Below are positions 29,201-42,400 of a stretch of 64,000 nucleotides of DNA, piece after piece. Each line of letters begins with the position of its first letter. Position 1 is the stretch's first letter. The stretch spans positions 48,466,723-48,530,722 of the forward strand of contig OX465584.1 of the NCBI GenBank assembly GCA_950022655.1. The letters are read 5' to 3'. The notes beneath the pieces were generated by a model, which searched no databases, was not told the DNA's origin, and saw nothing but the letters and a program-made list of their open reading frames with translations. The translations under genes and the position numbers were made by a program. Source of the stretch: Alentia gelatinosa. Taxonomy: Eukaryota > Annelida > Polychaeta > Phyllodocida > Polynoidae.

Positions 29201-32200
29201 TTAAAGTGTTAATGTTACCCCGCTTAGTAAACAGCCTGTCATAATGTTAGCTTCCTGCCCCAGGACACACATACCGACCTGCCACCTGCTGGAGAGGTGT
29301 GCTGCACTCGCCGCATGATTACAATAAGGCACAGAGCGTGTCGTAGTTCCCTGGTCATCCACCAGTGACTTTTTTGTTTGTTTGTTCTGTTATTGCCATA
29401 CACAGATAGCAGCTATCCATTTTCCATGGCAATCCTCTTTTTAATTATCATTATATAAAATACTTCTTCATTATGTTAAACATAGATGATATTACTTTTG
29501 ACATTAAACCCTACCGAATCGTACTATTTTAACTGTTTCCGATAAGTGATGCTAATTTTGTGCCACAGTCACTTGGATATTGGACATGAGGTCAACCTCT
29601 CTTATGATCCATTGATAAGCTCAGCCGCCATCTGGTGTTTTATTTAGCATCAGGGGGAGAAATTGCCGCCTTTTTAACTGAATAGCTGTATGCCGTATAC
29701 AGTAATCCCGGGAAGGTAGGACATGCATATGTTGACATCCGGATGCGGGCATGTCTGCACTATAAATGTAATGACAAAATTAAAATAGGATATATAGAAA
29801 TTCTAAAAAGTTGTTTTTTCACATAGTAAAACCCATGTCATTTTCGTCGAAATTTCATAGAGTATAGTACATGATAGCATGGACATACAACTCTAGAGAT
29901 ACACTGTCCATGATGATAGTACTATACATCTATATTTTGAAAATCAAAGGTCGCAGTCCTTGTTTGGGAAAAGAATTGTATTGAAGGATGTGCCCTTAAT
30001 GTACATTGATATTATAAGTGTCTGTCTGACAGTCTGCCGTCTTCCCTGGTTTCCGCATTTATAGTCATTCTTCAGATGTAAATCCCAAGAAAACATTCTG
30101 TTTTTTGGGAGGGGGGCTGGAGTTTCAAAGTGAAAACCTAAAAAAAACACCAAAAAAAACCTGAAAGATGTTGAGTGCATATATATACACAATTCTAGCC
30201 ATTTTAGTTCTCATCTGAGAGTAGAAGTTCACTCAGAATAGCTAAAAATGCAGGAGATTCCGTGGAGTATTGCCCCAACCTGGGATACTGTCCATGGACC
30301 CCAATGGGGACCTCAAACCACCTGTTTATCTCTCTGGATCATTTGTATATCGAATGTCCCAGATCATAGAGTCATAGAACATATGTGGTAACAATTCTCA
30401 CTCATTGTCCTCGTGAATGCAAACATATTTTTTCCACAGTTTGACTTTCTTGTGATGCATTTCTATCACAGATACAAAACATAATAACGACTGCTTCATG
30501 TGCAATAGGGGGAAAGGGACTAATTGTTGAAGGAAAAGTAGAATTCTGCCACATATAAGTACTAGGGGACATTTTAAATACATGTAGGATATTATAGAGA
30601 GACACGGTTAGTGTGGCTGAATGGAATCCATTCCATGTTGTTTTGTGTTAGAGTGTCAGAAGAACAAGCTTCATATTTCTTACCAAAAACCGACAAGGAA
30701 GAGATGTAATTCAGACACACTCACTAGGTCTCCTGATTATTATGATATACCTGGAAATATTTAAAAACGTCATTTTACGACACATGGAACTATAAGTTCG
30801 TGCACAGTGTGCAGAACGGAATCCATACAGCTGGCCTAAGTACGAGATATTCGTGCTCAGTTATATGATAATATTGTACATTTTCTCTCTCTATATATAT
30901 ATATAAAAGTAAAATCTATGATTAATGACGAGCTCAACTGAATCAGATCTGTGACAACGGATGACATTCTTTTCAAGGTACACAAGTCACCAACATGATT
31001 ATATTACCCCACTGATGGTTGTCGGACATTACTCACATGTTACAGATTTTATAGATAATAACTGTCCATCAGGTCGGTGACAATCTGGGATAACGTGTCG
31101 ATGTCTAAGGGACATGCTCCACTGGGCCGACAGTATGGCAACAAAAGAGCACCGCACAACCGCCACATGTCTACTGTGCAGTGGCCACACAGCACCCGTG
31201 TTAGCTCGAGTATAGAAATCGGTGTGGTGGAATAGGTTACATGCTCACTGGTGGCGGCTGCATGGCGCCCGTGTTAGCTTGAATATAGAAACCAGTCTGG
31301 TGGAGCAGGCTATATGCTCACTGGTGGTGGCTGCACAGCAATAACCTGGTAAAACCCAATAAATTTGCTTATGCTGGTTACCAGCTAGCACACACCAGTT
31401 GAATGGACCCCTGGGTTTGCACACAATAAGTATGTTTGGCACACGCCGGGCAGAGTCAGATTCGTGGCAGCCCAGTGGAAGAGGCCCTCTATGGAGTCTT
31501 CCATCACTTCTTCTTGAGAGAAGAGGACCTTCTCGTTAAACGCGTCAGGGATTTGGAGGCAGCTCTCCACGTGTTTACTCTCGGAGCAGACGAGACCACG
31601 CTCCGCGGAGTCGACAAAGATCGCCTCCCTCTCCCACTTCCGGAGAGTTCGGCGCCTTTCTTCGTAGGCGGCATGGCTATAGACTTCTTCACCCTGTTTC
31701 TGCCAGGAGGGGGCGCTGCGAACACGGCGGCCGATGACCTCTGAGACGCCTGGCCGTCAAGGTCATCTCGGGGTTCGCTGATGCTGTTGTTGTGCGCCGT
31801 GTCGAGCGACACCTTGCGGGCGTACTGCTCGGAGAGGGGCTCTTTCCGGCCGCTCTGCGTCTCTAACATCTGACGGATCTCGTCTTTGGTAGCGTAGAAG
31901 TAAGCGGGTTTCCCAATCTGCAACATAAACCAACGAATATTAATTTTATTTATAGGTAATCTTCGTAAATTCCCAGCGAGTGTTGTAGCTTGTAGCATGG
32001 TGTTTTGTCTTGTATTTAATGTATAATCGAATTCAATCAAATCTTACGGCAATTTCTACTATAAACAACCATGTTTAAGTCGACGGGTACAGTACATGGT
32101 CCCGTAATTTGCAGAACGGAAACTTAGTCAGTATGGTATTTTTAACTTATATGGTAAAATGGTGCGTGTTTTTACGATACATGTACGTCATGGGTATATG

Positions 32201-35200
32201 ATAAACAGATTGACTTAAAGATTAAGCCATGAGTTAGATTTCCCAGAGCAGACGACATTTAGACACAAACCTGATCAGTGATATCGATGTCTGCACCGTG
32301 GTCCAGCAGGTGGCGACACACCTCTGTGTGTCCCTCTTTGCCAGCCAGGTGGAGTGCTGTCATCTGACTGTACTGTAAAAAAGGCGAACAAAACCAGATT
32401 TACGCTCAGATTTAACGGTTGCTGGAGAAACTTGCCCTGAAATGAAGTCACCCCATGATTGATTTGGGAATTTGCCCTGTTTTGGAAAAGTAGCGCAGTA
32501 ATTTAGCCTTCACTTTCAAATATATGTTCTCATGATCAGGCAATATTACCATCCTCTTGTAAATCATGTAGCAACAGATCAGACAAATACATTGCATGTG
32601 ATATCCTTGGTTTACACCGCAAACCTCAAGTAAGCAGTGACAGTTTTAGTTACAATACCAGTAGAAAAGTGAGAAATCTCTCTGGTAGACCATAATATCA
32701 GTGTGAAAGTCATGTTTACCTAGAAGAAAGCTTGTTGGACATTTGACTAAATTGCATATATATTACAGTAAAACATACCCAGCTATCTTTAAAAATAGGA
32801 AATAAATTGGATTATTTGTTAGGAGTACGACTTGTGCTCATTCTTTTGAATGGATTGTATCAATAGCAACGATATTTGATAATCTTATGTCAAAATCAAC
32901 ATTACATATTCTTTTATAGATTTCAGTCTCTGCCATTACTAATTTTAATGCAAATTACAGTCTTGGGGCAGACAAAATAGTAATTTCGACGATTGAGGGT
33001 TGGCAGCCCTGAAAGAGGGATGAGAATCCCAACGGTTTCGTGTCAGAGAGAAGTTATGAGAGGTGGTCAAAACTCACTAATAAGCTGATTGCAGTCTTTC
33101 AGTCTGTGTGCTTGAGTTTATAGGATTGTGATTATCAAACACTCGGAGGGATTTCACCTTGATACCAAGATAAGCTTACTTGATCTGTCACTCACAACCA
33201 TTGATAACGCACTGTGTTTGATCCCAAAGTTGTGTCACTTTATGGTTTCAAGCCACTTTTCTCTTTCATCCAAGGCAGTGGTAGACTTCCTGCTAAATCA
33301 ATGGCCAGTCTTTTTCATTCCATGTCTATGTGGTGTGGTGTACAGCCGCCTTTCTTCTTCATCACCAGCAGTGGTAGATTCACTGCTTTATATTTTTTTA
33401 TTGGTACTGTAAGGAGGTACATAAACCGGCCTCTGCATTAAAGGTCAGTCCTTCTCGTACCATATCTATGTGGTGTGGCAACTAAAGAACTCTTACCTCA
33501 GTAAAAGTGCAGGGGTGAGATTTCTACCTGAATTCATCACATAGATTCGATCACCACCCTTGTTGTGTGAAAGACCTTTGAAAAAGTCTGGAAAGGACCT
33601 GTAATTGTTGACTGGATATCAAATTAAACCCAACACACAAACAAACACTGTGTTTGATATTGGTTCTCAGAGATAATAGTTAAAAGCCTATATTATTTAT
33701 AGAGGAGGCAAAGATGTATACCTCCTGTAGTGGTCAATACTGCTACTCTTTTTTTAAGTCATAGAAAAAAATGTGCTATCCACAGAAACTGTTACCAGAT
33801 ATTTAAATTTTTTAATTGTAATATGCAGGTGTTTCTTTATCGATAGTAATCAACTTAGATAGATTTTACAACTCACTTGTGTGGTGACGTTTATGTCACA
33901 TCCAGCATCTGTGAGGAGGCGGACTATGTCAAGGTCACCCCTGGTGGCAGCAATATGAAGTGCCGTCTGCCCATTCTGTAATCAGTATGGCCATCATCAA
34001 TATAATATCATAGCAATCAATAAAGTTAATGTCCTACCACTCAATGTCTAACCCCATGAAGTCAGTGTCCTACCAATCAGTGTATACCCCATGAATTTAA
34101 TGTCCTACCAATCAATATTCAACCCCATAAAGTTAATATCTTCCAATTAACATGTAACCCCATAACTTTAATGTCCTACCAATCAATATTTATCCCCATA
34201 AGGTTAATGTCTTCAAATTAACGTGTAAACCCATAAAATCACTGTCATACTAATCAATGTTAAACCTCATAAAGTTGATATCCTACCAATCACAATTTAA
34301 ACCCATAAAGTAATTGTCATGCCAATCAATTTTTAAACCCATAAAGTAAATGTTCTACCAATCAACGTTTACCCCCATTAAGTCGATGTCTTACCAATCA
34401 ATATTCAACCTCATGAAGTCAATGTCATACCAACCAACATTCAACTTCCATTGGAATGAATATCCTTGCCTCCATTTGCTTTTAGTATATCAATGTAAAC
34501 AGTTCTATAGATATCCCTGATAAGGCCTTGCACCTCTGATCCATACTCGTGATGGGACCTTCCTGGATTTTATGATGTTTTTTACGTCCCAGGAGTAATG
34601 CTCGATGTGTAAATCTGAGGAAAAAATAAGTATTCCTTTTTTCCAAGGAAATCCTTTGATTTTATGTCCAACTCATATCATCATTTGTCATATATGAAAC
34701 AAAGTAAATATAAATTGATACTTATTTACGACAACAAAACAGTGGTTTGAGCCTCCCCGCATACCTCCTGCCCGATCTCATGGACAACAACGTTTTCTCA
34801 GTCTCTTTGAGGCATTGAATTCCACATCCCTGATATTACAAAAAAAGGAAATTTTAGCTGCCGGCTGAGGCCAGAATTTACTTGACTAGCTAGAAATACA
34901 GGCCCGCGGGGTGCTTTTTGCGGACTGTTTGTACCTGGTTTGTGGTGTCGAGGTGGGCTTCTCCCTCGACGAGGATGGCGACGACGTCCCGGTGCCCGGC
35001 CATGACGGCCAGGTGTAGCGCCGTCACGCCATGCTGCGAAAAACGTACAAAATATGTCGAGAATAATACGCAGCGTTTAGCTCAAGGAGATTACTACCGC
35101 TCTTACCTTAAACCAGTGTCCCGTTTTTTAGATGGGATAATCGTCAATAGCGACAGTTTTGAGGCCCTAGTCTTAAATATCATACATTTGGCGATGATTA

Positions 35201-38200
35201 TCAAACCCTTGGGGCGAATGGTCGTTGCATTTATCTTAAAAACCGTTTCGAGTGTTTGATAATCGCTATTAACGATAATTTCGTCTACAAAACGGGTCCC
35301 AGTTTATATTGTATTTGTTACTCAATATTGCAATTTCAAGTCATCATAGAACAGAGCAAATTACCACCGATCTTCTCACACACTATTTTGTACACTTTTA
35401 ACATTTCCCCCCGTAATCTCCTGTCTGTCTAGGGTGGCGATTAGGAGCTTCCATAATCTCCGCCCGGTGAATTACACGGTAGCTATCGGTTTGATAGAGA
35501 CTCCGTATAAGGTGGATGATAGTAACCGTGGATTGGTGCTGATTAAATTATTTTTTGTCTAAAAAAAAAAATTGCGCTTCATCCACGTCTATAAAACAGT
35601 GGTTTGAACCTCCCCACCGGCCCCCATGCCCATGTGGCCAACACCTACGTATTTTCCATGTTTTCTTGGTCTCTATGAGGAATCAAATTCCACAAGAATA
35701 CAATTTCCCCTTTATTGCTTATATCAACTGACTTCCCTGTTAGACAGCAAGGGCTCTCTCTCTCTTTTTATAGTGATAGTCTTTATTGTTGCTTGTTACA
35801 TGGTGTCCATTAAAAAAACACGAATGCACAATAATCTAATACCTGACATTTCTAAACTAGAGGAAACCCCTACCCATAGACTGCTGACCTTAAACCAAGC
35901 CTCGAACCAATTGATTGTGGGAAAATACACTCGCTAAATAGGTTTCTAGTCCCCTTGTTTCTATGTGTAGTGTTGGACCTATGCACTGAGAGATAGCTAT
36001 GGTAGATATCGGAACTATTACCTTTTACAATAGGTGGTGTCCATTATCTAAAGATAGCAATTCATGGTTCAATTTACTCAATTTTATTCATGGAGTTGAG
36101 CAATAGATACAAGAAACTGTGGCGAGAACGAGGCCTATTCTACGGATATGCTATCATAGAGAAAATACAAGAGCCTCACCTCACTACAGGAGTTGACATT
36201 GGCCGCCTTGCTCAGAAGTGTCCTGATCGATCCAAGGTCACCAAGGTCGGCTGCCGCCCTCAGCTTCAGGTCAAGTTCCCAGGGCACCATGAGGAGCTGG
36301 AGGTAGTCCTGAGAATAGAGTCGGTACACAACTGAGCTGCAGAGAGTGCCTAGAGAAGAGATTGGAGTTTTAATATTGAGCTGCAGATTATTGAGAAGAT
36401 AATAGAATTTTAACGTAGAGAAATGAGCTGCAGATAATATTGAGAAGATAATGGAATTTTAACGTAGAGAAATGAGCTGCAGATAGTGCTGAGAAAAGAG
36501 GCGGGTATTGTAGCATATAGAAATGAGCTGCAGATAGTGCTGCGAGAAGGGGCGGGTATTGTAATGTATAGAAATGAGCTGCAGATAGTGCTGAGAGAAA
36601 AGGTGGGTATCTTAATGTATAGAAATGAGCTGCAAGTAATCCTGAGTTGAAATGCAGGGATTTTAACATATAGAGATAAGCTGCAGATAGTGCTGTGAGA
36701 AGAGGCGGACATTATGACATACAGAAATGAGCTGTAGATAGTGCTTCCCTACATCGTCCTTGGGTCTCTATGGCATACAGAAAGGGGTCTACATGAACGA
36801 TCCTAGATTATTCAACGGGCCCAAGGATACAGGTATGAAAACAACCTCGCAAATACCTCCACAATTTGTGAGATTTAACCTCATTGCCTTAACCCAATGA
36901 GGGTGGATAATGCCTCTAAACATTAACCGATAAAAGCCTGATAATACCTTGAGACATCATCTCTTCAAAATATACAATGTTTTTATACGGAAATGAGGAT
37001 AAATAATAGGGCAGCTAGGGGGATATTCTGATTGACCTGGAACTTTACAAATCAAGTTGCTCTTCCTCACAAGATCCCCCCAATAACGTATTCACATTGT
37101 ATTCACATTGGTTTAATACAAAATGAACTGATGTTAACCTTTCAAAAGATGAAAGCTTCCAAAGTTAACAAGCGGCCTGCCCCCTAGCGGTGTCCACTGA
37201 CACTAGAACTCGGTCGTAGAGTGTGACTCTGTCACAAACCCACATCTGTAGAGGGTTAACTCGGAACAAATGGTATGTTTATTGATGAATGAGCGTGGAA
37301 TTATATTTAAAAAAACATAACAAAAGATTTGGGTTATATTCAGTATTTGGGTCATTTCATGTAACCCACTTGCACCCAGTCAACTTGCCTTTCCAGGATC
37401 CAACTAGATTGTATATCGAGCAGCAGTAGATCAATAAGGTATCTAGTTCTCTAGTGATTGGTCCTGGGCACATCTCTAAGACATTGATACACTGGGCCTC
37501 TAAATATTTCCCAATGTCACAGAGTTGGCACGCAGATAGTAAAGGGATAGTTTTTCCAGCGCGCTGAAAGTCTATATAACCTCTCCCTAGCATAGGCAGC
37601 GTATCTGAGCGTGTTTCCCATGCTCAATAAACTGGAGCGATACTTGAGAGGGAGTCGTTAATAGAGGCAGGGCTCAGTTTACACGACCCTTTCATTATGG
37701 ACATGCTGCACAGAGACGTTTTACAAGCCATATTGCGGTGTGTGCATTTACATATACTTTGAATAAATATGATTTACTTGGAATACAAAAGATATTGGTT
37801 AAAAATGTAATATGCTGTAATTCACTGTATGTTTAATTATTGTTCATATTATTATTATTATTATATTTTTTACTGTAGCCTAGTAAACAGTGCTTAGTCC
37901 AAGAGCATACTTCCTTGATTTATAATATCATTGCTCAAGTGCATTTAAGATTTTTTTAAATGAGACATGGGGAAATGCACCTCTAAATAAAGCAAGCAAA
38001 AAATAAGATTTAAAGAAAATAGAAACCGCTTATATTTATTCGTACCTAATTGTTAAAACGTTGATCCTCTGTTAAAAGGTATGCATTGTGTTGAAGTTAT
38101 ATAACACTACACTGTGCCTGCCAAAAACGCTTTCAATTTAGTGCACGGTAAAAGTATTGACTCAATATTCATATGTGTTACCACTGAAGGAGAGCTCTTA

Positions 38201-39442
38201 ACTCTACTCCGAATGAAAGCAGAGGCTAAAAATCACGAGTAATTACTCGTGAAGTGTCTGTGAACATGATTGAATAGACGTGTATATGTGACATGTTATG
38301 TAAACAATGGATCAGAATAATCATACCTCCTCCTTAAGTCATGACCCTCGCTGTTATACGTGGCCCCATGCTGTGTCTCATCATAACTTAATACCATGCC
38401 TCAGTAGAATATAACAGCTCCTACTTACAACATTTCTCATACCGTTATGTGAAAAGTGCTTCTGGATTACGATTCAGATAGGAATCCAATCAGTATAACC
38501 AGCCCTGTCCCCAGCAGGAGTGGTTGATTCTCAGCACTGATGCACAATGCATGATTATTACTTTTTCTCGCACGCACCCAACATGTATCAAACAATTTGA
38601 TATTCAATAAGAACATACCCAGTTACTTCCGCGCAACTACCAGACAATGTGCCGTTACTTTATGATTGTGTAGAGATAGATTCCGATAGATTTCATCTTG
38701 GGCCAGCCATGTTGGATTTTCCCCTACTGGTATCCCAAACACCTCTTATTGTACACTGGGTATCAGTTCAGAAATGAAGAGAGGGTCAGGTGTTTCAACA
38801 TAGAAACTCCATGGAGATGAATGGGATGAATACTCCACCTAATGGATATCCCGTTTTTAGAAATAGATTTTCACACACTCACCATCCCTGAGGGTGCCAG
38901 TAGGTAAACCTACGAGATCCCCATCGCTGTAGTCACACCCTAACACACATCCACACTACTACTGTGTGAATATCGTCCACGACCACTTTCCCATTCTGGC
39001 CCTGGGCTGGCACTGTTGGCGCTAGTAGAGCATGCTTAACACGAGCTCATGTCATTAGAGAAGGAGCCTACCTTGTTGTGGTAATTGTGTGCAGGTCTCT
39101 GGTCTCTAGTCCACCTCTGTGTCCCACGCCCGGCCGCCTCGTACTAGCGGCGCTGATCTTTCACAGAACTCGGTGCCTGTGACGTGCAGGCCAAGCGCAC
39201 TCTGATTCGGTGTTTTAGTATTGTTATCCTGCTTACTGGAGTCAACTCACTTTCCCTGTGAAGCCAGCCTACGGTGGATTAGTGGTGAAGAGCGAGAGAG
39301 AAATTGGTTAAGATCATTCATGTAGAACCAGTACAGGACAAGGTTACTTCACCATTTGAGTATTATCATTATCACTCTTATCATTATTAGTATTATTATT
39401 AGTGTTATCATTATTATTTTCATTACTTTTACCACTATTTTT

Positions 39443-39478
<36 letters not shown>

Positions 39479-42400
39479 ATCATTACTATTATCATCGTTA
39501 TTATTATCGTTATTATTATCCTTAATATTATTATTACTATCCTGGCTGTATCCCCTGTGAATACCCCCAGCTCCCAACTATGTTATATTTATGGCCGTAC
39601 CTCACACTGTGATGTATGGGGTATAGCCATTTGATCAACGTCAGTGGAAGGTTAAATATTGCCATTTCAAAGGTATATAATAATGATAAAACAGATTGTA
39701 GTTGTATACCAAATATACATTTGTACTAGGTAAAATTGTCAATTAGACTATCTCTCTACCATCAGTATCGGGATATTCTAATTGACAGTAATACGTTCGG
39801 GTGATTGCCATCAGTCTGAGTGTTGAAATGGGAAAGGTGAGCGCTGTCGTGAGGATCCATCGCGTGGTCTACTGGATGCTTGTGCCTCGATGTTCAGTAT
39901 TGTGGGGAGGGTGACCAATAACGGGAAGATCTGCATTGTGTAGGGTTTGAGGTTTGTTGATAGATTCTGACGATTGTCTGGGTGGCAAGACAATCCAGCA
40001 ACCATGATACCCACCAGTTTCTTCGTAGGTGTGGGTTCGAATCCCACCGCTGCCACCAGTTGTAACAGAACAGGGTTTGGGAATGGATTCCGTGGTCCCT
40101 ACGTGGTGGGGAAGGAGCTCCAACATCCAGCAAAGCCCCGTGACTAAACACAGGGTTTTTCGTTCACTGCCCGGTTTTACCCGGAGTGTTGAAAAAAGAA
40201 AAATTTCGTGATAGCCATAGGGGTAGGAACACCAATGTGCCACGTTTTCCTCACCACTGACCAAATGATACACAAGATGTTGTCATTTATGTTCCTAGAT
40301 TTTATTTGGATATTACATCTTGTGGTTACAATTGTTCACTGATCTGGTTGCATTGTCCTACTAGTTCCAGCGATGTACCTTCGTCGGGGATTTTTTTATC
40401 AAATGATGTTGTGAACCGGTGTAGTTCCCTCATGTACCGTCCATAGTGGTCATGGTTACAGGAATCAGGCGTAATTTCTGACTGTAGATGGTGGTGCCAT
40501 CTAATGGGCTTTCCCAAAACAATCATTGAAACCTATAGTCTGTGACCATTAGGGTGACTATAGTAATAACTGAGCGTGTTTTGATATTGTATAGGAATAC
40601 CCGAGTGACCATAATAATAACCATAGCTATTTTCATTTTGTATAGGAGTACTGGGTGACGATTGAAATAACTGAACCTGTTATCCTTTTTACAGGAGTAC
40701 TCGAGTGACCATAGTAATAAACATAGCAGTTTTTCTTTTGTAAAGGAGTACTAGTGACCATAGTAATAACTGTACCTGTTTTCTTTTGTATAGGAATACC
40801 CAGGTGACCATAGCAATAATTGAACCTGTTTTCTTTGTAGAGGAGTACCCAGGTGACCATAGTAATAACTGAACCTGTTTTCTTTGTAGAGGAGTACCCA
40901 GGTGACCATAGTAATAATTGAACCTGTTTTCTTTGTATAGGAGTACCCAGGTGACCATAGTAATAACTGAACCTGTTTTCTTTTGTATAGGAGTACCCAG
41001 GTGACCATAGTAATAACTGAACCTGTTTTCTTTGTATAGGAGTACCCATGTGACCATAGTAATAACTGAACCTGTTTTCTTTGTATAGGAGTACCCATGT
41101 GACCATAGCAATAACTGAACCTGTTTTCTTTTGTATAGGAGTACCCAGGTGACCATAGTAATAACTGAACCTGTTTTCTTTGTATAGGAGTACCCAGGTG
41201 ACCATAGCAATAACTGAACCTGTTTTCTTTGTATAGGAGTACCCGGGTGACCATAGTAATAACTGAACCTGTTTTCTTTGTATAGGAGTACCCAGGTGAC
41301 CATAGTAATAACTGAACCTGTTTTCTTTGTATAGGAGTACCCGGGTGCTGACCAGTGGCCACGCGGGCTGCTCGTGGATGGAGACAGCGAAGACGAGCAA
41401 CTCGACATCGAGCTCTCTGCAGGCAACAAGGACACCTTTGTGTTAGAGGTCAGTTTTATTTTACATATTCATCTTATAAAATTCCTTTTCCTTGTGATAA
41501 ATTAAAGATGATATTATTTGCGCCTCATTCACGCAAAATGTTTGAACGTCAACACATACCCTCAGCCCCATAGCATAGCTGACACTAATGTGTTTCCCAT
41601 GTTTTTTTCGTTCTCTCTGAAACAGCAAATTCCATGTGAATGATATTTCTCGTGCCTTTTCTGACTCCAACAGACAGCCCTGGTAGTTGTGCCTTGTTAC
41701 TGTTGGACTACTGTAAGAATGCTAGTAATAACATTAGATGGGGTTTTCTTACGGCGTTTTAACGTTTTTATTTCCGGTTTTTTTTTCAAAGTCACGACTT
41801 ACATCCTTATTTTCTGCAGCATCAATATAGGCAAGATGCCAGTTTTCTTATTTTCAAATAAATTCTTGTTTTCATTTTCGATTTATCATGTTCGTTTGTT
41901 CCTTGTGTAAAAGAAAGAGAGAATCAACTGTGCCTCATTCACACCAAATAAACAGTGGTCCACACCTCCCAACACACACCAGCCCCATCCCATGGGCAAT
42001 AACGATGTGTTTTTCATGTTTTCTCAATCTGTTTTAGGCAGTAAGTTCAACATGAAATACATATCCTCTCTATTTTTTCATGACCCCAGCTGACCTCCCT
42101 GATATAGCGGGGTGTACTGCGATATCTCAGCGACACATATTTGCGTCCCTAGCTGGTTTGGCATGGGTCTCTGCGTTCCTGAGCATGCCAGCAGGGGGCG
42201 TGCACGTCTGTACCGTCACACCATTTAGAATTTATATATTCCAAGCTGTATGTAACGCAGTCTGAGTCAATAAAGATACTTAGCAAGAACATCAGCGGTT
42301 TCAGTTACGGTAACTCTCGTCAAGATTGATGTGCAGACACGAGGCGTGTCTGTTTGGAGATTGTACGATGTAGTAATATATGCACTGTCCCCCCAGATTG

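Noticed and set aside
33995..34460. Acceptor array for ankyrin gene B exon 3
   Set aside because: The unit contains neither the acceptor nor exon text; ordinary minisatellite.
39344..39577. Poly-Asn protein on the minus strand
   Set aside because: Simple trinucleotide microsatellite translation.
40030..40070. Functional tRNA gene
   Set aside because: A perfect B box but no A box, anticodon stem or acceptor stem that pairs.
39869..40273. Minus-strand frame containing GGIRTHT
   Set aside because: A familiar artefact of translating tRNA-like sequence; the B box on the plus strand explains it.
40545..41335. CRISPR-like array
   Set aside because: Regular repeats but no unique spacers, in a eukaryotic intron; units are contiguous.
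40633..41435. Three overlapping minus-strand frames of 203-255 codons with YSYTKKTGSV-type repeats
   Set aside because: They come from the 49-bp array, which is stop-free in all minus frames; the array is the intronic acceptor array of C2CD5 exon k.
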